From the NCBI GenBank assembly GCA_025449115.1, contig JAHLKC010000327.1, positions 1 through 13,678 on the forward strand: a stretch of DNA of 13,678 nucleotides, given 5' to 3'. The stretch is from Chytridium lagenaria. Its lineage: Eukaryota; Chytridiomycota; Chytridiomycetes; Chytridiales; Chytridiaceae. Under the pieces are notes generated by a model. The model did no database searches and was not told where the DNA came from. It saw nothing but the letters and a program-made list of their open reading frames with translations. The position numbers were made by a program, and so were the translations under genes. Of this stretch, positions 1 through 9,474 are shown in pieces. The first letter of the stretch is position 1. The number at the start of each line of letters is the position of its first letter.

Positions 1-138
1 GATGTAGGGAAATAACCGCGTCATGCGCAGGTGGTAGAAGGAAAGAAAATGGTTAGCGCGTCGCGTATCAAAGCATCCAAAAAAAAAAAAATAAAATGAA
101 GAAGGTATCCATTAATTAATTAAAATCTCTTGTCTCAC

Positions 139-549
139 CTTTGCAACCTCCTGCACATTGGCCAATAAGAAATAAAATTCATTTTCGAAAAATGAAAATT
201 TCAATTAGAAAATGGAATAGAGAGAAGCAGCCGCAAGCAAAAGAAAATGACAGCGAGCACAAAGAGGGAAGACGACGGCCTATGGGATGGATGGCTTGAT
301 GACACGTATCCGTCATCATCCATAGTATCCATCCGTAAGCGAGGGAATGCGATGACGGGAGAAAGGGAGAGAGGGGAATAATAACCTTCATGTACGCAAC
401 CATCTCTGCATAAATAAATATATCAGTTACATCATCATCATCAAACTGAATTAAAGAAAACAATCGGATTCCATATTCTTACCATCGTAACGCTCAGCCT
501 GCTCAGCAAGCTTGGCCATGTAGACCTGATCTTCGCGGGAACCTGCCAT
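139..549 (-). CDS. 14-3-3 protein, N-terminal exons (partial, runs off the left edge)
   Basis: 14-3-3 proteins are dimeric cytosolic adaptors that bind phosphoserine/phosphothreonine motifs on signalling partners. Exon 1 (549-483) encodes MAGSREDQVYMAKLAEQAER followed by Tyr-Asp, the conserved helix 1 and dimer-interface start. Exon 2 (405-386, 20 nt) gives EMVAYMK, and exon 3 (150-139, 12 nt) gives EVAK. Joined, they reproduce the family order through helix 2, and the phases fit (G|AG makes the Glu). The introns are 482-406 and 385-151. A fourth intron starts at 138 (GTGAGA), and its acceptor lies beyond base 1. I chose the start at 549 because the family begins there; the frame stays open upstream to 816 but that stretch is Pro/Ser-rich and unlike a 14-3-3. 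Odd points are the two microexons and a weak donor (GTTATT) on intron 2. Family assignment is firm; which paralogue is not known. Confidence 0.9.
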
Positions 550-1492
550 AATGAATGGGAAAAGGGATGGGGCGAGTAAGCCAAGCGTCCTCACAGTCCT
601 CAGATCGCATAAACAACAACAGATTGGCCCTCCATCGGCATTCTTGCAATGCCCAGATGGAGTCCAACGCGAGTCCTGATCCGCATCACTCACCCTTGTC
701 GGCCATTTCTTGTATATAGGGGGGGAAGGTGGTGATCGATTTACGGGAATAGGGAAACTGTTTGATTTTTGAGGCAAATATTTTTGGGAGGGGGATGGGG
801 GGTTAATAAGGGGCACTTGGATAGAAGACGAGCGTCAATGCAGTTGTGGAAGAGGTCCGATGAAAGAGGGTGCGTGAAGAGAGATACCCGACAACACCAA
901 TGATGTGCTTCTCATGTTGAAGCATTTCTCAGGAGAGAGGGATCATGGCAGTGATGGGTGCCGAATAAGGCATATTGCTATCCTTCCCACGCGATGATGC
1001 TGACGATGCAGGGGTAATAGTCGAGAAAGTCCATGGAGTAGTTCCAATCATCTTCCTTCCACCCATTCGCTCTCATCCATCTTTCCATGACGCCCTCTTC
1101 TAAATGAGCATCCGCCGTTTGAAGGGGAACAGGAAGGGTCTGCAACCAACCAACCTTCGCAGAGATTCTTTCACAAAACGGAAATTTTGAGCCAGAAGAA
1201 AAAAAGATTTTTGTTTTGGTCTTCAAAGGCTGGCAACACACCAGCATCCAGTTTTCTTGAGGGGTCGTGGTGCTGGAGGTCACAGAGGTGAAGACAGACC
1301 AAAGTGAGTTGGTTAAAGCTTTTCTAAAAATGGTTAATTGCTATTCTATCCTGTGACGGGTGTTTTAAAGTTTTATTTGTTTTTGTTGTGAATTACAACT
1401 TTTCCATCTCGTTGCCCTATTCATTCATTCATTAAGATTACGTAGGCAAGGAAAAGATGCTGTTGCCAACCACTCAAAACGGTACTTTACAA
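550..1492. other. Intergenic stretch without a recognised gene; one doubtful minus-strand ORF
   Basis: This stretch lies between the stop of the unidentified gene (1493) and the 14-3-3 start, so it should hold the 14-3-3 promoter and leader and the other gene's 3' end. I see no RNA gene and no repeat family. A minus-strand frame at 1283-978 (101 residues) is Trp-rich near its end and uses many C-ending codons over its last 30 codons, which looks slightly more coding-like than chance. I recognise no domain in it, and it has no conserved neighbour exon that I could join. I do not call it a gene. Confidence 0.5.
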
Positions 1493-4130
1493 TTAAATAT
1501 CTTTAAATTGAGATGAGAGGACGTCAAACGCTAGATTGACCAATTCAAACTTTGTGTCAACACTACAATAGTCACGTAGTAGTGACTGCAGTTCATTACA
1601 AAATCCTTTGAAAAAAGACTGTAATTGATGGTAAAAATCCATGTTTTGCTTTAAGAATACGGGTTTTGACGAGGATATGTAAAATAAAATAAAAATAAAA
1701 TAAGCAAAAATATCCATTCCAGGCATAACTACCCAAGCAGTCCTCTGATATCAAGCCTGCATCATACCGCTTCAAACAACTCGCAAGTTTCTATGCAAAA
1801 AAAAAAATCGATTTAGAATAAACCTTCACTAGAAGAAAACGCGCAAAAAAAAAAATAATATTATATTAAAAAGCAGGAGCAAAACTCACCGTAACCCTCC
1901 CATCAGTCACCGCATCCGGCAAACTCAACGCCACAACTCCCTTCACAAATCTACACCAAGCGCCATCACCAACCCCACCTTCTCCCCTCCCATCCTCCCT
2001 TTCGCGCTCCCAGCACCCCCCAAAACGCCAATCCCAAACTCCACACAAGCCTTTCAAATCGTTCCACCTCCCCGTCCTCCCTCTTGACCACCCGTCCAGG
2101 CGACGCCAACCGTCGACCACTCACTCCACTCATCCGTAAAATCCTCAACGATTCCAACGCTTTGACCGCATTGTCGGCGAGCATGGCTGTCTTCGATATG
2201 GAGGCGCGACGGGCTAAGAGGTGAAGGCCTTGGGTTGCCCATTCGAGGTATAAGGCGACAAAGGGATGGCCATATCATCCATTTTGGGGGGAAGAGGGCG
2301 ATGTGTGAATGACGCAAAGTCAGCACCGACAGCCAATCCCGAAAGGACAGCATCAACCAGTCCTTTACCACTCTAAAATATCACGTGTTAAAATCATGCG
2401 TCAAAATAAATATTCGTTTTTTACCTTCCCTGTTCACTCTTTTCTCTCCTCATCTCTGTCTCAACAAACAACCAATATCTCCACGGCAACGATATCATCC
2501 ACTGATACAGCGTAAAAGTTCTTCATCAATAGGAAAACCAAGGTGTTTCCACGAAGAGTCCGTAGGGTTGAGGATATCCGTGTATTTTGTGGATTTGGTG
2601 TCGAGAAAGGTGGAGATGCGGAGGAGGTCATCATCGAAATCACCTTGCATTTCCCAGGTATGGGTGAGGAGGGATTCATGTCTTCGATGATGGATATAAA
2701 CTGGTAGAAAATAGAACGTGTGGGGTGAGGTTGTTGTACCTGCAAAACTCGACCGATATTGTCTTGTAAAGTCGCCACATCGGACAAGTTCTATGTAAGA
2801 GAAAATGGCTTTAGAACATAATTAAGGACCAAATTTTCTAAAACGCGAATTTCAGAAAGTTACCCCCAACTGCTCCAAATCCCCTCCGGAAAGCCACCGT
2901 CCCGTCTCCAAATCCCCTCTACAATCGCCCTCAAATCCTCATACGAATCCCCACCAAACGCGCCATTCTGCAACAACCCCAAATTATACTCCAGCTCCTG
3001 CTTCTTGCGTGTCCATACCGCGTCTCTCGCGCCAATGATTTCGAGGTCGTCGTTGTTGTTATTGCTGGGAGATGCACGCGCATCGTCTTCGTCCATAGGT
3101 CTGCGGAGGGGGTGGTGAGAAAGGATGCCGGGTAAGGTCGGAGAGGGTTGTGTCCATGGAGAGAGTTGAAGATTTATGGAGAAGGACGGGGGGCGGGTAC
3201 GTGGGCAGGCGAGTTTACGAAATTCGTGGTCTTGAAGGCGGTGAATGGGAGCGTTTGTGAGGTTGCGTTGGTGGGGGAGAACGGGGAGGGAAGTTGGCTT
3301 GAGGTTGAGACGTCGTCGACCGTAAGACTTTTGGAGAAACGAGTGGAGAGACCTGAACCAAGACGACGTGCCTTTGAAGCAGAGCAAAGTTTGACTCGCC
3401 GTTGGACGAGTGGGTTCAGGGCTTTGTTCCGTTGCTGATCGTTTCCGCCTAAGTGAACCCATTCTGTAATGCCGCCGACGTGAATCCGTTGTCAGCTGAC
3501 CGCAACGGGGTTGGCAAGCGGTGGTGAGATGGTTCGATGTATTGAAGGTGCACGGTCTCGTTTAGGTGAAGCACCGGTGGGTTTCAAATCGTTGGCAAGT
3601 TCTTCCAACGCAATTAGGAGGGTGCTGACTGTTGAGCCTAGTGGCAGCCATGGGCCTCGTGATGGGAGGGAAGGGGGGGATGGAAATGCAGAGGAGAGGG
3701 CGATTGGAGGGTGGTAGCTGACTGAAGGGGACGAGATGTTCAAGGTCAAGGAGGCCTCCGAGTCTTGGGAAATGAGATCCATGGCGGATGTTGTTGGGGA
3801 TGGAAGTGGTGGTGGTATTGATTGACCACCGGATGACAAGGGTTGGCAGAATAGCATGGAATGTTTTGCAGTTGAGTTGCTGACTCGACCTTCTTTCACC
3901 TTGAAGAGGACGGTGATGATGGTATGTTGACAAATAGATACGCAGAGTTCTAAAGGCTTTATGCAGATGCTGGTGGTGAAAAATGGCCTTGTGGTTCTTC
4001 CACCAGCTGCACGCTTTGTTCGTTGCTTCTTCCAGCAAAAGCAACAATTTGCGCAGCTTCAAAAAAAACCAAGTTCGTAGACCATTCGGACTTGTCATTC
4101 AAACTGTCATTTCCACATTCATCCACAGGT
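1493..4130 (-). CDS. Unidentified multi-exon gene: Ser/Pro-rich N-terminal part, helical C-terminal part
   Basis: I cannot name this protein. The coding signal is on the minus strand but moves between frames. The first part (about 4130-3100) is rich in Ser, Pro, Thr and Asn, as in disordered regulatory regions, and carries an in-frame TGA at 3494-3492. The better-supported part starts with exon 2905-2864 (GTVAFRRGFGAVG), then 2790-2740 (ELVRCGDFTRQYRSSF) and 2700-2425 (GDFDDDLLRISTFLDTKSTK, then YTDILNPTDSSWKHLGFP and QWMISLPWRYWLFVETEMRR). The phases agree across introns 2863-2791 and 2739-2701. Further blocks are about 2372-2275, 2270-2000 (YLEWATQGLHLLARR) and 1980-1890 (RFVKGVVALSLPDAV). 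After an intron (1889-1791) come KLASCLKRYDAGLISEDCL and a final helical block from 1648 to the TAA at 1495-1493. At least three frame changes are not explained by splicing, near 2513, 2272 and 3493. The start codon is unknown. It could be intact with sequence errors, or a decaying gene. Confidence 0.45.
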
Positions 4131-4275
4131 CAACGCTGCAAACCAAAAAAGAGCAGGTGATTAAAAAAACAGAGAGACTTCTTTATTTTCCTGAGGCCAA
4201 ACGAGATACACTCTGACCAAGTTTACGAAAAAGATTTCCTTACTACATGCGTTTATGTTCTAGTCACAATTTGCC

Positions 4276-5977
4276 TCACTTCCTCCGCGAGGCTGCGACG
4301 AGCTCCTCGAGTTCCTCCTCAAGGTCTTCACCTGCTTGTGGTGGGACTCAAGATCCGCGTTCAAGCGATCTCTCTCAGAGATGAGCTGTAATTTAAAAAC
4401 AAAACGAAATATTTAAGTAAACGTCCGATTCCATACGTTAAGACCCATAGTTTAAGGTGACATCAGAAGAATCATGAACTCACCCTCTGCTCCCATTGCC
4501 TAAACCTATTTTCCTCCATACGGACCTGCTCCGTAAACCTCTTACGAAGAGCCTCCTCCTCCTCCTTCATCTTCGATTCCACAGCCTTCCTCGCCCTCAC
4601 TCCGGGATCATCATCCGAACGGCCCTCAGCGGTAAGCTTTATGGAACGGAAGTTCTCGTAATGGTGTTCCTCGGTCATGGAAATAGGTCGTGCATGTGGG
4701 TACGGATAAGGAGATTGCGGAGTTTCTTAAAGTCGCAGTGGTTTTCGTTCTCACTAATACAGTGTGAGTATGGGAAAAGAAAAAGGAGTACTGAACCTTC
4801 GGCAACACCCCACAGGTATTGACGTCCACGGACGGGAGCGCCGTTAACCATAACATCGGTTTCACTAGAAATCACGAGAAGGGCATAGCGGACTAAACCC
4901 AAAGTTAGCCATATGGACGTAATTACCATCAAATCTTACGAGAATGCTGTTGTTGCGGCGGGTAGTATCCTCGTCGTCACTGTGGATTGGAGGGCTGAAG
5001 ACCTGAATTCCATGGAAAGCAATAGAATCCCTGATACGGTCCTTGTAGGCGAGCATATCGGCGGGAGTGACAGTGTCAGCCTTGGCAACAACGGGAATAA
5101 GGTTGACCCTGGTACTGAGCTGCTTCATGACCTCCACGTCGAGAGGGCGGAGGCTATGCAAAAAGTAATGTTTTGTAAATATCAATGCACTACCATTCTT
5201 AAAGTCTAAACTAATAAAAGCATGAATAAGTATACCTGTGCCCGGTGGGAGGAATAAAGTAGAGACAGACGTGACACGAAGATCATCGGCCTTTTCCTCT
5301 GTGCCTTTGACTCATGGTGCATATAAAGCTGGTGCTGCTCATCAAGGAACTCGATAATGGGCACCCAGCAATCCTGGTTGTTAACGTAGTCTCCGAATCC
5401 AGGGGTGTCAATAACAGTCAGTCTCACGTTGAATCCCTTCTCTTCAATCTCTGCAAAAAGCATAAGAATTAGGCAAAAGGTCAGCTCCGACAATATCTTT
5501 TCAAACAGCTTTATAAATTTACCGGCGCGAACAACGTCAATTTGAACGTCCTCTCCAGTTGCTTTGTGTGCCTCGTTTCAGGCTTCTTGTATTCTCTGAG
5601 GAGTGTGGTGAAGAGCGTGTTGATGAAAGTTGACTTTCCAAGACCGGATTCCCCTGTAAACGAATGTGTAAGATGCTGAGACACTTATGTAAGCTTCCAG
5701 TACGCCTCTATGTGCGATCATGCTCTTTTAGGCTATTCCGTTGTCATGTCTTCATGATCGCTATAATTTGAATCCTGTCCAGTTCCCATTCATCCAAGCA
5801 TGATCGTACTCTTTGCTTGATATCCGGTGAGGCATGATCGCATGATCGCAACGTCCTTGAATGCTCATCATAATACATACCAACGACCATGACGGTGAAG
5901 TTAGTTCCTTTTCTTGAGACGATCCTGTGCATCTGGTTGGGCAGGTTTGCCACGCCAACAAGCGTAGAGAACTTCAT
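4276..5977 (-). CDS. CDC3: Septin, Cdc3/AspB-like
   Basis: Septins are GTP-binding proteins that assemble into hetero-oligomeric filaments at the cell cortex and septum. Exons are 5977-5881, 5653-5523, 5450-5236, 5153-4940, 4892-4797, 4753-4484 and 4385-4276. The visible features run in order: an N-terminal PNQ/FTVMVVG strand, P-loop GESGLGKS, switch DTPGFGD, AKAD specificity motif, septin unique element ([18 protein letters not shown]) and a C-terminal coiled coil ([29 protein letters not shown]). The coiled-coil wording is closest to fungal Cdc3/AspB. The start at 5977 gives a short N-terminus. Seven one-base losses are needed, near 5547, 5294, 5272, 4878, 4753, 4682 and 4326. With them the exons total 1140 nt, or 379 residues. 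Without the last correction the frame runs on to TAG at 4262-4260 with a non-septin tail. Septin identity is certain; the Cdc3 class is likely. Confidence 0.9.
5713..5849. repeat. Cluster of short GCATGATCG repeats inside septin intron 1
   Basis: The near-palindromic word GCATGATCG(C) or its complement occurs at 5713-5722, 5753-5760 (CATGATCG), 5798-5806 and twice in direct overlap at 5832-5849. All copies lie in the 227-nt first intron of the septin gene (5880-5654), which is longer than most introns in the window. A tandem slip can explain the last two copies but not the spaced ones. No protein binding is known to me for this word. Confidence 0.5.
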
Positions 5978-6177
5978 CTTGCTGTTAAACTGTATGATAC
6001 AGTTGGAGGCGTAGAGCGAATGTGTGATGCTGCTGGTGTCAAAAGGATGTGCTGAAGACGAAAGTCCAGAGATCGTTAGCGACCAGCGACTAGCGATTGA
6101 TGAGGAGAGGAGTGCTGTAACAAAAGAATCTCTCGCTTTTTCCAATTGGTGATTCAACGGTCGGTTACACTGTCCTC

Positions 6178-6185
6178 TTTATAAA
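6178..6185 (-). promoter_or_regulatory. Possible TATA element upstream of the septin gene
   Basis: TTTATAAA lies about 200 nt upstream of the septin ATG, with a CCAATTGG palindrome at 6142-6149 just downstream of it. Between the V-ATPase C stop (6346) and the septin start (5977) there is no other gene, so the septin promoter should be here. The assignment rests on the motif and its place only. Confidence 0.3.
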
Positions 6186-6345
6186 GACATTCTCCTTTAC
6201 AGTGACAGCGGTTTGCGGCCAGTTTTTTAAAGGAGAGAAAAGGCCACTAATATTATTGCTATATATACGTGATATAGTAGTAGATTGCAATGTAGTCAAC
6301 GATGTATTGGTATTTGAGTTAAGACGAACAAAGGGGAAAAAGCAT

Positions 6346-8109
6346 CTATTGGGATACCCAGAACGCCGGTATTGAAAAAGCACAGCAGGACAATAATCCT
6401 TCTCTCCAAGCAACAGTTGCAAATTCTCCTCCAAATGTTCATCCTCCTTAGCATTTCCTGCACCCCCGAGACGTGCGTAATGCGCGTTAATAGCGTCACG
6501 AACTTTCTGATCTGTCGAGGTTTGGTCTAAGGAAGAGTGAGACTACATAAGTAGCAGTATTATCGGGCTTCATACCTTATTAACATGGTGGAAGTCTGGA
6601 GGAAGACCGTATCGAAGCACGCTTTCAACATACAGACGTACACTTTGGCGTGGATCCAGCATGCAAAGAGTTCGCCGAAATTGGTCTTGCAGAGACGGAG
6701 AAGAGTAGCCTGAATGACACAAACGGTTAGATGCATACATATATGACTTAAATATTTTACCAAAAGCTCCTTCTCCGTGTTTGCTGAATCTGCCATCTCC
6801 TTCTTCTCTTTCGCCAAAAGCTCCTCGTTCCACTTGAAATCGCGGACGACAAATCTTTTCAAATTATTAGTATGATTAGAAAGTTCCACGGAATTAGATT
6901 ACTCACCTCTTCTCTCTTGCCTTCAGTGTGAACTCCTCAACGATGCGCTGGAACAGAGTTACGCTGTAGAGGAGGTATTCATCATCTTCCGTGATTTTTC
7001 TACAAACAAAATCATCAGATTATTTATCTGAACATATCGAAAACGAGAAACACTCACTGTGCGGATCGAGGTACTACCATTTGGGTCAATGTTCTCATAA
7101 GAGTTGATCCATTCTGTTTCGCTTGACCTTATAACGCATAAGAAAGCATATAGCAATAATGCCTACTTTGGAACAGCGACCAGCACGGTTGTTAAGTACT
7201 CCGAATCCAAAATAAAATGTTCCTTTTTCACAAGACCGTTCAAACTCCTCACAGAAAGGTTACCACTGTAAAAAAGTCAGCACATATCGAACAATACATT
7301 AATTGTACCCTTGCTTTCGTTGCATGCCTGCTAGCTGCGTCTTAACGGTAGTGTAAGTCTGCATTTTCGATTTCATGAGTGTATCAATTGACGTCACTTC
7401 CTATAACCGCATAAGCACGCCGCTAATGTAAACCCTCTACTTGCGCAATGAGCTCTGTTAGCTCCTTCAACGATTTGTCTGCCCGATATTTCATAGTGTT
7501 CCATTGAAATGTTTTCAAGTATTGGTCAATACTTCCTAAAATACGTTAAGAGTTTTGGAAGTATAGGCGGCATACGATCATTTAACGACAAGGTTTTGTC
7601 TCCATCTATCAAGGTCACCGCCAAGAAGTGTACGCATATTTTCGGCAATCTTGATTGTGATGGATTCGTAGGCGGCGTCGGCTTTCGCAAGATCGTCGGA
7701 AAGAACGACGAGGGTATCAAGGGTGCCAACCTGAATGAAAAACACGAGTTGAAGAAGTCGGTGAGAAGGGGGAGTTCCAACAACGTTTTAGGTAAAAGGA
7801 GAGAGGCTCTTTTCCTCATTTCATCGTCGCTTATTATACTGGCCATCTTCAATAGCTGACTTCATGATTATTAAGGTTTCAAATATTAATCCAGCGTATC
7901 AAACGCGCTTCCTCCGTTGCTTCCGATAATCTCTTCATCCCATGCACCTCCATTTCATAACATCTTCCCCCACCTTAAAGTCGGGCAGGTGAATGTAAAA
8001 AGTTCTGCAAGGTCGTTTGTCTTTGACGCAATCTTTTCACGCAGCTTTGATGCGGCATCAGCCTTGGTAGGATCGGCAGGAGCCGACAGCAGAAGATGGA
8101 GGAGGCCAT
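6346..8109 (-). CDS. VMA5: V-type H+-ATPase subunit C
   Basis: Subunit C belongs to the cytosolic V1 part of the vacuolar proton pump, bridges it to the peripheral stalks, and takes part in reversible V1-Vo assembly. Exons are 8109-7974, 7730-7576, 7535-7441, 7400-7309, 7265-7167, 7127-7058, 6999-6907, 6854-6761, 6709-6576 and 6526-6346. Family landmarks in order: [21 protein letters not shown] across intron 1, [93 protein letters not shown] and [15 protein letters not shown]. Frame corrections are needed near 8093, 7991, 7582, 7085, 6645, 6526 and in the last exon; two look like an extra base, the rest like a lost one. Corrected, it is about 383 residues, matching 380-390 in the family. The last few residues are uncertain, since the uncorrected frame runs on to 6165. 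Confidence 0.9.
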
Positions 8110-8228
8110 GTTATTGTCGCTCGTTCGTCGTTCAACAATAATTTAAGGTCGTACCAAATTCTCCATCAACCATCAAAAAAACGGTTTTTTTTTTTTTCGA
8201 AAGGCGACAAGTCAACCATTTATTCAAC
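8110..8228. promoter_or_regulatory. Divergent promoter shared by V-ATPase C and BRX1
   Basis: Only 119 bp separate the two start codons, which face away from each other. The spacer contains a run of A followed closely by a T tract of about 13 bases near 8184-8198, a poly(dA:dT) element of the kind that keeps nucleosomes off fungal promoters. I see no TATA box. Both genes have housekeeping roles, so a shared constitutive control region is a reasonable inference. Confidence 0.6.
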
Positions 8229-9443
8229 ATGCCAAACGACTACGAACTGGACGAGATGTCGGATATGAGCGATGATTCCTATGATCAGGGGAGGAGGCAC
8301 CGGTGAGGGCAGGGAGGAAGGCGTTGTTGAAGGCTGCTGCATCTGCATCGAGTAAGGAGCCTTTGGTAGAGGAGTTTGTCGAGAAGAAAAAGGATAAGAG
8401 GAATGAGGTCAAGAGAACGATGGATACAAAGTCAAAGAACAGGCAGAGGGTGTTGACATTATCTTCAAGAGGAATCACTCAGAGGTGTGCATTTGTCTGG
8501 ACGGTTTTTTGGGGTGCATGCAAAGATGGACGTGAGGCTAACATATCTTGTACAATAGATATCGCCATTTATTAAACGATCTGATTGTGTTAATGCCGCA
8601 TTCAAAGAAAGGTGATCTGCATGTTTATGAAACGTTGCTGACAATTTATCAGATAGCAAACTCGACTCTAAAAGCAAACTTCAACTCCTTAACGAACTCG
8701 CAGCTGACAATCAATGCAACAACTGTGTTTTCTTTGAGGTTAGAAAACACCGTGATCTTTACATGTGGGCTTCCAAGACCCCTCTGGACCCAGTGTTCGG
8801 TTCCACGTGCAGAATGGTTGGTTTTTGGTTTTCGAATTCAGACTAAGCGATGTAGTTCATACGATGGATGAGTTGAGGATGACTGGAAACTGTCTCAAGG
8901 GATCACGTCCTCTACTCTCATTCGACAAGAATTTTGACGTGGAGCCGCATCACAGACTTCTTAAGGAGATGTTCTCTCAGGTAATTGAAACGGCGCAAAA
9001 TGTGCCAAAGAATCTAACCTTGACATAAAAAAAAGATCTTTGGAACGCCGCGAACCTCACGCAAGCTCAAACCCTTCATCGACCACGTTCTCAGCTTTTC
9101 CATCGCCGGTGACCAAATTTGGTTCAGAAACTATCAGGTAACGCCCTCTTCCACCCTCCCATTCACGTCTCCCAGATCCTCCACAAAGACCAAGAAGAAA
9201 CTGGTGAAATCTCTCGTCGAGATCGGTCCCCGATTCAGTCTCACCATCATGAAGATCTTTTCGGGTAGTTTTACTGGATCCGTGCTTTACGAGAACCCTG
9301 AATTCCTGAGCCCGAATGAGGTTAGACGGCAGGCACATATCTCGGAACAGGTGAAGGCGGCACAGAGGACGTTGAAGAAGAATGTCAGGGATCAGAAAGA
9401 GCCGTTTGTGGAAGAGAATGTCTTCAAGGGTGTATTTAATTAG
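8229..9443 (+). CDS. BRX1: Ribosome biogenesis protein BRX1 (Brix domain)
   Basis: BRX1 is a nucleolar factor needed for early 60S ribosomal subunit assembly; its Brix domain binds pre-rRNA. Exons are 8229-8484, 8559-8611, 8653-8816, 8856-8980, 9036-9137 and 9176-9443. After an acidic start (MPNDYELDEMSDMSDDS) come the family blocks NRQRVLTLSSRGIT, YRHLLNDLIVLMPHSKK, CNNCVFFEVRKHRDLYMWAS, HTMDELRMTGNCLKGSRP, KPFIDHVLSFSIAGDQIWFR, SLVEIGPRF and LYENPEFLSPN. The tail is basic. Three frame slips remain: a missing G near 8291, a missing C near 8782 and an apparent extra base near 9207. Corrected length is about 322 residues, between the yeast and human proteins. The first slip matters most, as the raw frame would stop after about 25 codons. 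Introns are 38-74 nt. Confidence 0.92.
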
Positions 9444-9474
9444 TTATGCTTTGGTAATGATGCCAAATAGAGTT
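9444..9474. other. Very short convergent 3' gap between BRX1 and epsilon-tubulin
   Basis: The BRX1 stop (TAG, 9441-9443) and the epsilon-tubulin stop (TGA, 9477-9475) face each other 31 bp apart. Both 3' UTRs and polyadenylation signals must therefore overlap the other gene's transcribed region. No clear AATAAA is seen in the gap. Confidence 0.7.

Noticed and set aside
1493..2905. Possible relation of the unidentified gene to the N-terminal region of SSK2/MEKK4-type MAPKK kinases
   Set aside because: A few segments looked faintly similar from memory, but no kinase domain (glycine loop, HRD or DFG motif) follows in the window. The resemblance is too weak to use as a name.
3148..3438. Plus-strand ORF of 96 codons opposite the unidentified gene
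   Set aside because: It mirrors the Ser/Pro-rich minus-strand coding region, has no family resemblance and no exon partners. It is best read as an antisense shadow.
3492..3494. In-frame TGA as selenocysteine or a reassigned codon
   Set aside because: TGA acts as a normal stop at the ends of katanin, epsilon-tubulin and probably the septin, and no SECIS-like hairpin or selenoprotein family is apparent.
7509..7859. Plus-strand ORF of 116 codons
   Set aside because: It overlaps exons 2-3 and intron 1 of V-ATPase subunit C on the opposite strand, whose protein matches the family clearly.
7731..7973. An open minus-strand frame beginning [14 protein letters not shown] that looked like an alternative start for V-ATPase C
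   Set aside because: It lies within intron 1. The true N-terminus starts at 8109 and joins LPDFK to VGTLD exactly at the splice sites, as in the family.
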